8,039 nucleotides of DNA from Candidatus Fermentibacteraceae bacterium (GTDB taxonomy: Bacteria > Fermentibacterota > Fermentibacteria > Fermentibacterales > JCC-6): NCBI GenBank assembly GCA_030596465.1, contig JAUVJW010000074.1, forward strand, positions 1 to 8,039. Direction: 5' to 3'. Made by a program: the position numbers and the translations under genes. Position 1 is the stretch's first letter, and each line of letters opens with the position of its first letter. Below the pieces are notes generated by a model, which worked only from the letters and a program-made list of their open reading frames with translations, was not told where the DNA came from and searched no databases. Below, in pieces: positions 1 through 6,338 of the stretch.

Positions 1-137
1 AAAAACACGATTTTTTAGTTTGGGAAAATACACTGACAATCAGACTACAAATCTAACAACATTCAGGTAAACACGAAAGGGACTTAGTAGTTCCAAAAAA
101 ATATGCTTATCTCTGAAAATCAATAAACCGACAGCTA

Positions 138-165
138 TTGACGATTTTGTTTTTCTCTGTATACT
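138..165 (+). promoter_or_regulatory. Probable sigma70-type promoter of the efflux operon
   Basis: A TTGACG -35 element (138-143) and a TATACT -10 element (160-165) are separated by 16 bases, close to the consensus spacing. A start site about 7 bases after the -10 would fall inside the inverted repeat at 166-183, so a protein bound there would block initiation or early escape. No other promoter-like pair as good is visible before the regulator gene, and the tight gene packing downstream implies this one promoter serves all four cistrons. This is inferred from motifs only. Confidence 0.65.
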
Positions 166-183
166 TTACTTACCCGTAAGTAA
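166..183. promoter_or_regulatory. 18-bp perfect inverted repeat, probable TetR-family operator
   Basis: The half-site TTACTTAC (166-173) is followed by CC and then its exact reverse complement GTAAGTAA (176-183). The repeat abuts the -10 element and ends 19 bases before the regulator's start codon. TetR-family dimers typically bind palindromes of this size next to their own gene, so autorepression of the whole operon is the natural inference. The symmetry is seen directly; the identity of the bound protein is inferred from position. Confidence 0.7.
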
Positions 184-202
184 GAAGCAGGGAGAACGAA
201 CA

Positions 203-802
203 ATGCAGAAAAAAACAGACAACAGAGAACGGCTGCTGTGTGCAGGTCTGGTGCTACTCACAAAAAAACCATCTGATAAAATTTCTATGGATGAAATTGC
301 CGCTAAAGCCGGTGTAACAAAACCCATGGTTTACTATTACTTCGGCAGCAAAGTCGGTTATTACGATAATCTTGTACAACACATAGAAGATGCTCTGCAG
401 AAAATTCTCACAGACTGCATTGAGCCGGAAACCTCTTTCCGTGAGGTTCTTGTCAAGATTATCAAGGGAAGAATCAGACTGATAATACAACATCCTGAAC
501 TTTCCAACGCGATCAGGATTATGGCAACCAGCAAGACCATTGGAGGAGCTGAATCCCGTTCAAGAATTGTAGCGATGTTCAACAGACTTCAACCAGTATT
601 TGATGCCGCTATAAGCACGGGAGAAATCAGAGAAGACGCCGATCTGTACCTGATAATGGCCATGACAAATTCACTGCTGGATGGCGCACTGCGAATACAT
701 GGAAAAAAATTCTTCAACACCGTAAATCCCGTCTACTTTGCCGAGAGGCTGGTCCGCCTGGTATTTGACGGTATAGGAATGGGAAAGAGGTATACAAAAT
801 GA
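203..802 (+). CDS. TetR/AcrR-family transcriptional regulator
   Basis: This 199-residue protein is the usual size for the TetR family. The N-terminal DNA-binding domain is clear: a first helix around residues 8-20, then the helix-turn-helix at about 28-47 (ISMDEIAAKAGVTKPMVYYY), followed by the family hallmark YYYFGSK (44-50). Residues from about 55 on form the variable all-helical domain for dimerisation and ligand binding; its ligand cannot be read from the sequence. A purine-rich GGGAG lies about 8 bases before the ATG and supports this start. It is the first gene of the operon and its stop overlaps the next gene's start by 4 bases (ATGA at 799-802), so the regulator is made together with the pump it probably controls. 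It most likely represses its own promoter through the palindrome at 166-183 and is released by a pump substrate. The family is secure; the regulatory logic is inferred from position. Confidence 0.93.
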   Translation: MQKKTDNRERLLCAGLVLLTKKPSDKISMDEIAAKAGVTKPMVYYYFGSKVGYYDNLVQHIEDALQKILTDCIEPETSFREVLVKIIKGRIRLIIQHPELSNAIRIMATSKTIGGAESRSRIVAMFNRLQPVFDAAISTGEIREDADLYLIMAMTNSLLDGALRIHGKKFFNTVNPVYFAERLVRLVFDGIGMGKRYTK

Positions 803-2115
803 GAAGAACAACGATCATTATTATCCCTGCTCTGCTTCTATCAATCCAGTCATCTGCATTCACTCTGGACGAGGCAATAAATACCGCAATGGAACAGCGT
901 GGAGATGTGGCCGCGGCAGAAAATGAAATAGAAAGCGCCAGATGGAGCAGAAACGCCGCACATACCTGGTATCTGCCTCAGGTGGATTTTTCTCTCTCTT
1001 ATCAAAAAAGTCACGATATTCAGGAGATGACTATTCCAGGTATGGGATCTATTCCCATGGGTTCTGAATGGTCTTCCATCTACGGCATTACTGCAAGTCT
1101 GCCCATTGTACTCCAGGGACCCGCCGGAGCCTCAATATCCTCCAGAGTACTTAGTCTCTCAGAAATTTCCCTGCTGGAAACGGAGCAGGATGCTGTCTCT
1201 GACGTTATCGTCTCCTTTTACGGCGTTCTTATGGCAGAGATGATGTCCGATGTTACAACGGAGGCAATGAACATAGCACGGGAAGGATTTCTTCTTGCAG
1301 GGCAGAGATTCGATGCAGGTACAATCAGCAGATTTGAGTTGCTTCAAAGCCAGGTTGCCTATGAAAACCGCAGACCAGATTCCATTGCCGCCGTAGCAGG
1401 AGTCGAAAACTCCAGAGCTGCCTTTGCGGTGAGCCTTGGATTTGATCAGAATCATCCCGCCGCGGTTGAGGGAGAACTTACAGATGCTTTCCCCGTAGCC
1501 CTGCCGGAAACCCTTGAAGAAGCTCAGCTCATCATGGAACAGAACAGTACCACTCTTGCCACGACAAAAGAGATGAGAGAACTTGGTGATGCACAGGTTG
1601 ACCTTTCCGCTGCAAACTTTGCCCCTCAACTTGTTTTCCAGACCAGCTACGGATTTCAGGCCGGTGTAGACGACATTGGAAATATCAACAGTGACGACTA
1701 TTCAAGAAGCTGGAGTACTTCCGCAGTACTGCAGATCCCTGTTTTTCATGGAATAAATGATTTCAGCGGCTATCGATCCGCAAGAGCCGAGAGGCTGGCT
1801 TCCTATTCCAGGGCAGATGACATGGAAAATTACGCTTCATTACAACTTACGGCCACCTGGAACTCACTTCATCAGGCCAGAGAAACCGTTCAGGCCGCAG
1901 AATCCACTGTGCAACAGGCTGTTGAGGGCTCTGAAATAGCAAGAGTTTCGTATGAAGCGGGCATTATTACAAGACTTGATATGGATGGAGCATTCCTGGC
2001 TCTTACACAGGCCCGCACCAACTACGCGTCTGCTCTCTACTCTCTGAAAACAGCGGAGGCTGGTCTTGCCAGATCTCTGGGGATATTAAGCATCAATTCT
2101 GAGGAGATAAATTAA
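799..2115 (+). CDS. TolC-like outer-membrane efflux protein (OEP family)
   Basis: This 438-residue protein matches the usual length of TolC/OprM-type channels. A signal peptide is visible: Arg2-Arg3, a hydrophobic core (about 6-16) and a probable signal peptidase I site after Ser-Ser-Ala20. There is no lipobox, so it resembles TolC more than the lipidated OprM branch. Two internally similar OEP halves follow, about 21-215 and 230-430. Each has long heptad-rich helices and amphipathic strands, for example YLPQVDFSLSY near residue 60, and the typical helix starts GTISRFELLQSQ and GIITRLDMDG. Such proteins trimerise into an outer-membrane barrel with a periplasmic tunnel that docks to the adaptor and RND pump. 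The start overlaps the regulator's stop and has GGGAAAGAGG 8 bases upstream. The stop overlaps the adaptor's start by one base. The family is confident; the substrate is unknown. Confidence 0.92.
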   Translation: MRRTTIIIIPALLLSIQSSAFTLDEAINTAMEQRGDVAAAENEIESARWSRNAAHTWYLPQVDFSLSYQKSHDIQEMTIPGMGSIPMGSEWSSIYGITASLPIVLQGPAGASISSRVLSLSEISLLETEQDAVSDVIVSFYGVLMAEMMSDVTTEAMNIAREGFLLAGQRFDAGTISRFELLQSQVAYENRRPDSIAAVAGVENSRAAFAVSLGFDQNHPAAVEGELTDAFPVALPETLEEAQLIMEQNSTTLATTKEMRELGDAQVDLSAANFAPQLVFQTSYGFQAGVDDIGNINSDDYSRSWSTSAVLQIPVFHGINDFSGYRSARAERLASYSRADDMENYASLQLTATWNSLHQARETVQAAESTVQQAVEGSEIARVSYEAGIITRLDMDGAFLALTQARTNYASALYSLKTAEAGLARSLGILSINSEEIN

Positions 2116-2261
2116 TGAAGAAACTTGCTGTACTAATTTCCCTGCTGGTTCTCCTTACGGTTGCGTGCGGATCCGGGAAAGAAGAAACCGAAAGAATCGT
2201 CAGGGTCAGAGTTCAAGTTATGGAACCCTCCTCAATCTCCTCTGAAGTTTATGCCAACACC

Positions 2262-2264
2262 TGA
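2262..2264 (+). other. In-frame TGA inside the adaptor gene
   Basis: The codon lies exactly in the frame opened by the ATG at 2115, between ...EVYANT and LEGAHEA.... Adaptor-like sequence is continuous in one frame on both sides, so this is a single substitution and not an indel. TGA terminates the regulator (800-802) and the adaptor itself (3171-3173), and TGG is used for Trp within this same gene, so TGA is read as stop here. Confidence 0.9.
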
Positions 2265-2372
2265 CTTGAGGGTGCTCACGAAGCTCTGATCTTTGCCTCC
2301 ATTCCTGGAACTGTTGAAGAAGTTCTTGTAGCTGAAGGTGATGAAATAGAGGCCGGGGCACAGCTTGTAAAG

Positions 2373-3173
2373 ATGGATACAGATCAGCAGGTCAATGCTG
2401 GAACATCCGCGGCTCTGGCTTCCGTAAGCGCGGCAAGGGCAAATGCAGAAAACGCAAGATCAAATTACGCCAGAATGCAGACCCTGTTTGAGGCGGGAGC
2501 ACTAAGCGCACAGGAGCTGGATGGAATTGGTGTTGCTCTTGAAGCGGCAGAGGCTCAACTTAATCAGGCTTATGCAGGATACACCCAGGCAAGAACCACA
2601 AGAGACAACGCATGGATAGTTGCTCCTTTCTCTGGAAGAGTGGGACGAGTTTGGGCCCGGGTGGGAAATATGAGTGCTTCAACCCCTCTCCTGTCCATCT
2701 CGGGCAGTGACGGAGTGGTTGCAAGGGTTCTGCTGCCCGAGTCTGATATTTTCAGCCTTGAAGTGGGACAGGCAGCATATGTTACTGTTTCCGCAATCAA
2801 TCAGCAATCAATACCGGGTGTGGTAACGGCAGTTTCCCCCACTGTTGACCCTGTAAGCGGGCAAGTTGCTGCTGAAGTTCACTTTGACGACCCTGACAAT
2901 CAACTGCGTCCGGGTTTGTCCGGTCGCGTATCTATCATTACTGAATCCATCACGGAAACAATTGTTCTTCCCGTGAGTGTCCTCAGGCGAACAAGAAACG
3001 GTTACCAGGTTGCTGTTGTTGTAAACGGCAGAGCGGACTTGAGAGACATTACAACCGGGCTGATAAGCCGTGGAGATGTACAGATAACTTCCGGTGTCGA
3101 GTTTGGAGACATGATTATTGTTCTTGGACAGAACAGTGTAATTCAGGACGGACCTGTTGAGGTGGTGAACTGA
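2373..3173 (+). CDS. Open 3' segment of the adaptor gene (conservative ORF, probably not a separate gene)
   Basis: This is the 266-residue stretch an ORF caller would report after the internal stop, beginning at the first in-frame ATG. It holds the alpha-hairpin, second lipoyl half, beta-barrel and membrane-proximal regions. It lacks the signal peptide, lipidated cysteine and first lipoyl half that an adaptor needs for export and folding. The ATG has no usable ribosome binding site: the nearest purine run, AGAGG at 2348-2352, is 20 bases away. A protein started here would stay in the cytoplasm. It is listed so the intact coding potential is on record; I regard the true gene as starting at 2115. 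Confidence 0.4.
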   Translation: MDTDQQVNAGTSAALASVSAARANAENARSNYARMQTLFEAGALSAQELDGIGVALEAAEAQLNQAYAGYTQARTTRDNAWIVAPFSGRVGRVWARVGNMSASTPLLSISGSDGVVARVLLPESDIFSLEVGQAAYVTVSAINQQSIPGVVTAVSPTVDPVSGQVAAEVHFDDPDNQLRPGLSGRVSIITESITETIVLPVSVLRRTRNGYQVAVVVNGRADLRDITTGLISRGDVQITSGVEFGDMIIVLGQNSVIQDGPVEVVN

Positions 3174-6100
3174 TGAGTCTCTCCAGTTTATCTGTAAGAA
3201 GAAGAATTACATTCATGATGGTCTTCATTTTTATCATTGGTGTGGGCTTCTTTGGCCTTTCCAACCTGGGAATTGATCTCTTTCCAAAACTTGAATTCCC
3301 CATGGTTATTGTTGCAAGCACCATGCAGGGAGCAGGCCCGGAGGAAATGGAAAACCTTGTTACAAAATATCTGGAAGAAGCCGTCTCAAGGGTTGAAAAC
3401 GTAAAAGAAGTAAGTTCCATTTCTTCAAATGGTTCCAGTGTGATCATGGCCGAGTTTCAATGGGGACACAGCCTGGAAACCGCTGAAACCGATATCAGGA
3501 GGCAGCTTGATCTTTACGGAAGTGCCCTCCCGGAGGATTGTTCCGACCCAATGGTCCTTGCAATGGATCCTGCTATGCAACCCATTCTGTTCATCGGGTT
3601 TTCCAGCCCTGTTCTTGATGACTTTGCTCTGCGCAAACTCATTGAAGATGAAATTGAGCCCAGACTGGCCCGTCAGGAGGGCGTAGGGTCGGTAAATGTC
3701 GCCGGAGGTCTCATCAGGGAAATACAGATAATAGTTGATCCTGCAAAACTGGAAAGCAGCGGACTCAGCATAAGTCAAGTGGTGGGAGCACTTGCTCTGG
3801 TAAGAAATGACAAACCCGCTGGCAGCCTTGATTCCGGTGGCGAGCGGATTAACATAAGAGTTGAAGCCAGTGTTACCTCGCTTTCAGATCTGGAGCAACT
3901 TGTTGTTGGCAACGGCAGGAATGGTCCGGTTCTGCTCCGCGATATTGCCGAAGTTGTAGACGGGGAAGCGGAAGTTTACGAACTTGTCAGAATGAATCAG
4001 ACCCCTTCTCTTTTCGTCTATGTTCAGCGCCGAAGTGATGCAAACACCGTAAATGTCTGTAAAACTGTTCAGAATGAGCTTAACAAAATCGCAGAGGAGT
4101 ACGAAGGACAGGTTGTCCCTTATGTGATGTATGACCAGTCGACATTCATCACGCAATCAATTGGCAACCTGGCAACAACAGCAGTGACAGCTACAATTCT
4201 TGCATTCCTTGTTCTTCTTTTCTTCCTTCGCTCTCCCAGAGGCGCTGCAATAGCCGGCTCAGCTATCCCAATTTCTATTGTGGTCACCTTTGCTGTAATG
4301 CACTTCTTTGATGTAGATCTGAACATGATCTCTCTTGCGGGGCTGGCTCTTGCGGTGGGAATGCTTGTGGACAACTCTATCGTTGTGCTGGAAAACATAT
4401 ACAGACACAGAGGGCTGAAGGATTCCGCCGTTGATTCAGCAGTAAGTGGATCACAGGAGGTTGGAATGGCTATTACGGCTTCCACTCTGACTACTCTTGC
4501 GGTTTTCGTACCTATTCTGTTCGTTCCCGGTCTGGCTGGCCAGATGTTCAAGGAAATGGTTCTAACCATCGTATTCAGTCTTGTTGTCTCACTTTTTGTT
4601 GCTTTGAGCCTTGTGCCTCTTCTAAGCTCATTTGCGAATAAACTACTGCCGCAGCACAAAAATGGCTCACTGGGAGAGAAGATCAAAACATGGTTTGAAA
4701 GTACGGAGGAAAAGTACAAAAAAATTATAACCCGGATGGTGAAAAAAAGGAAATTAACACTGATTGTTGCTGCAATCCTTTTCTTTGCCAGCCTTGCTCT
4801 TATTCCGGTTATAGATACTGAATTCCTCCCGGCAAACGATGACGGAATGATTCAGCTGGATCTTGAGACCGCAGTAGGAACTGATCTGGAAACAACAAGT
4901 GCTATGGCCGCCGTTCTTGAGGACAGTATTGCGACTATTTTTGATGAAGGTGATCTAATTACTATGTACTCACAAGTAGGAACTGCCGGAGGCATGGATG
5001 CTGTTTTCGGAGGCGATAAGGGAAGTTATTCTATTGAGATGATCCTCAGGCTTGTTCCTGTTACCGAAAGAAGTATTGGACAAGAGGAGTATGAAGAGCG
5101 TATACGGGCACTTCTGGACGATGCGGCAGGAATCGAATATGACATCTCCGGTCGCAACTTTTTAGGAGGAAGCGCCATAGAGGTGAAAGTATTTGGAGAT
5201 GATCTTGATATTCTTTCTGCGGAAAGTGAAAAAATGCGGGAAGCTATCTCGGAAATTGAGGGAGTTCGCGAACCAAAAACATCCATGGAGAACATGATTC
5301 CCGAGCTAACCTTCAGGCAGGATTACACAATGCTGGCACTGCAGGGAATGCATCCCGCCAATGTTGCGGGAGAACTTAGTAATGCTTTCGGCAATTCTCC
5401 GGCTACTATTTTCAGAGAGGGCGGAGATGAATTCAATGTTGTCGTGGAATATCCGGAGCACATCAGGGATTCCAGAGAAGAATTGAATTATTTATCTGTG
5501 TTCGGATCTCCTGCCGCAAATTTTGGCTTCTTTGAAGAAAGACTTATTTCAACAAGTATTCGACGTACAAATCAGCAGAGATGTGTCACAATAACCTGCG
5601 ATGTAACAGGCAGAAGTCTCGACGATGTGGCAGCGGATGTGCAGAAAGTTGTGGAAGAAAACAACAATCAGAACCTCAGAATTGAATTCGGCGGGGAAAT
5701 GAAGGATCAGAAGGAAACCTTCCTCTACCTCGGAATTGCAATTCTCGTCGCCGCACTGCTGGTGTACATGGTCATGGCCAGTCAGTTTGAATCGCTACTT
5801 GAGCCCTTTATCATAATTTTCACCGTTCCAATGGCAATAATCGGTGTACTTGTTGGTCTTTTCATCACCGGAACACCTCTCTCCGTTATGTCTCTGATAG
5901 GCGTTCTCATGCTGGGTGGGATTGTAGTCAACAACGGCATCGTTATGGTTGACTATGCAAATCAGGTTCTCCGCAAAAAAAGATCCGGACTTGAAAATGC
6001 AATAGTTGAAGCTGCCACCACAAGACTCAGACCAATCCTCATGACAGCCCTTACAACCATGCTTGCCATGACACCCCTTGCTCTAGGCATTGGGGAGGGC

Positions 6101-6244
6101 GCGGAAACATGGGCTCCAATGGCAACAACAGTAATCTTTGGGCTTGCAGCCGCAACCGCTCTGACCCTTGTAGTGGAGCCGTGTATCTATGTTGTTCTGG
6201 GCAAAAGAATTGCGAAGAAAGTGTCTCCTGGCGGTTCAGAGTAA
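3173..6244 (+). CDS. RND-family efflux pump, AcrB/HAE1-like inner-membrane transporter
   Basis: The 1023 residues fit the AcrB family, with the classic duplicated layout. TM1 (about 12-30) is followed by a large periplasmic loop that begins with the family pattern GIDLFPKLEFPMVIV. TM2-6 cover about 330-490, TM7 about 529-548, a second periplasmic loop comes next, and TM8-12 run from about 850 to 1015. The TM4 proton-relay region reads GMLVDNSIVVLENI, with Asp400 at the position of AcrB Asp407 and Asn401 where AcrB has Asp408. In TM10, VVNNGIVMVDY places Asn920 where AcrB has Lys940. The frame is intact. The protein would work as a proton-driven trimer exporting drugs or metabolites through the adaptor and channel encoded upstream. 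Its ATG overlaps the adaptor stop by one base (TGATG) with GAGGTGG just upstream, so translation is probably coupled. Heavy-metal (CzcA-type) function is less likely given the HAE1-like wording, but the substrate is unknown. Confidence 0.94.
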   Translation: MSLSSLSVRRRITFMMVFIFIIGVGFFGLSNLGIDLFPKLEFPMVIVASTMQGAGPEEMENLVTKYLEEAVSRVENVKEVSSISSNGSSVIMAEFQWGHSLETAETDIRRQLDLYGSALPEDCSDPMVLAMDPAMQPILFIGFSSPVLDDFALRKLIEDEIEPRLARQEGVGSVNVAGGLIREIQIIVDPAKLESSGLSISQVVGALALVRNDKPAGSLDSGGERINIRVEASVTSLSDLEQLVVGNGRNGPVLLRDIAEVVDGEAEVYELVRMNQTPSLFVYVQRRSDANTVNVCKTVQNELNKIAEEYEGQVVPYVMYDQSTFITQSIGNLATTAVTATILAFLVLLFFLRSPRGAAIAGSAIPISIVVTFAVMHFFDVDLNMISLAGLALAVGMLVDNSIVVLENIYRHRGLKDSAVDSAVSGSQEVGMAITASTLTTLAVFVPILFVPGLAGQMFKEMVLTIVFSLVVSLFVALSLVPLLSSFANKLLPQHKNGSLGEKIKTWFESTEEKYKKIITRMVKKRKLTLIVAAILFFASLALIPVIDTEFLPANDDGMIQLDLETAVGTDLETTSAMAAVLEDSIATIFDEGDLITMYSQVGTAGGMDAVFGGDKGSYSIEMILRLVPVTERSIGQEEYEERIRALLDDAAGIEYDISGRNFLGGSAIEVKVFGDDLDILSAESEKMREAISEIEGVREPKTSMENMIPELTFRQDYTMLALQGMHPANVAGELSNAFGNSPATIFREGGDEFNVVVEYPEHIRDSREELNYLSVFGSPAANFGFFEERLISTSIRRTNQQRCVTITCDVTGRSLDDVAADVQKVVEENNNQNLRIEFGGEMKDQKETFLYLGIAILVAALLVYMVMASQFESLLEPFIIIFTVPMAIIGVLVGLFITGTPLSVMSLIGVLMLGGIVVNNGIVMVDYANQVLRKKRSGLENAIVEAATTRLRPILMTALTTMLAMTPLALGIGEGAETWAPMATTVIFGLAAATALTLVVEPCIYVVLGKRIAKKVSPGGSE

Positions 6245-6264
6245 ATAGTACTAATTGTTTCTAT

Positions 6265-6296
6265 GCCCCTGCTACTTCTAGCGGGGGCTTCCTTCT
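6265..6296 (+). terminator. Hairpin terminator closing the efflux operon
   Basis: GCCCCTGCTA (6265-6274) pairs with TAGCGGGGGC (6279-6288) over 10 base pairs, including one G-T wobble, around a CTTC loop. It starts 20 bases after the pump's stop codon. The tail TTCCTTCT is pyrimidine-rich but not a clean T run, so termination may be partial or factor-assisted. On the opposite strand no T tract follows, so it faces the efflux operon. Confidence 0.75.
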
Positions 6297-6338
6297 ACCC
6301 CATCTCGTTGATACATTATGGAGGGAGGAAAGTTCAGC

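Larger units (their letters stand above)
2115..3173 (+). pseudogene. RND periplasmic adaptor (membrane fusion protein), interrupted by in-frame TGA at codon 50
   Basis: Read through the stop, this frame encodes about 352 residues, a normal adaptor length. The start has GAGGAG 8 bases upstream and overlaps the channel gene's stop (TAATG). Residues 1-18 form a lipoprotein signal peptide ending in TVAC, with Cys18 as the predicted lipidated residue. Codon 50 (2262-2264) is TGA. The frame continues unchanged with LEGAHEALIFASIPG and a first lipoyl half (VEEVLVAEGDEIEAGAQLV). Next comes a long alpha-hairpin whose tip reads RMQTLFEAGALS, matching the RxxxLxxxxxxS channel-docking motif. The second lipoyl half (APFSGRVGRV onward), a beta-barrel and a membrane-proximal domain follow. 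These adaptors bridge the RND pump and TolC-like channel. As written, translation would yield a 49-residue stub, so the gene is called broken. Alternatives are a sequencing error or partial stop readthrough. A one-base change from CGA or AGA (Arg) or GGA (Gly) would create this TGA. The family is certain; functional status is not. Confidence 0.85.

Noticed and set aside
79..94. Hairpin GGGACT-TAGT-AGTTCC as a terminator of an upstream gene
   Set aside because: The stem is 6 bp with one wobble and is followed on the + strand by A residues, not T. On the - strand only three T residues follow, so it does not look like a terminator.
1..137. Possible gene or small RNA in the AT-rich leader
   Set aside because: No open frame with a ribosome binding site and no strong structure are visible; it is probably the intergenic region from an upstream gene outside the window.
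2262..2264. Alternative genetic code with TGA read as Trp or Gly
   Set aside because: TGA ends the regulator gene and the adaptor gene in this window at places that fit gene overlaps, TGG is used for Trp throughout, and the long pump and sensor frames contain no internal TGA.
2262..2300. Possible selenocysteine insertion at the internal TGA
   Set aside because: Only a 3-bp GAG-GGTG-CTC hairpin sits right after the TGA, too small and too close for a typical bacterial SECIS. Adaptors have no redox active site at this position, so a Sec residue has no obvious role.
4120..4719. 199-codon open frame on the - strand inside the pump gene
   Set aside because: It is antisense to conserved transmembrane and relay motifs of the pump and has a Ser/Thr/Arg-rich composition typical of a shadow frame.
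6289..6338. Promoter for the sensor gene
   Set aside because: TTGATA (6308-6313) has no -10 element at proper distance, and CATTAT (6314-6319) has no -35 partner; nothing here is strong enough to call.
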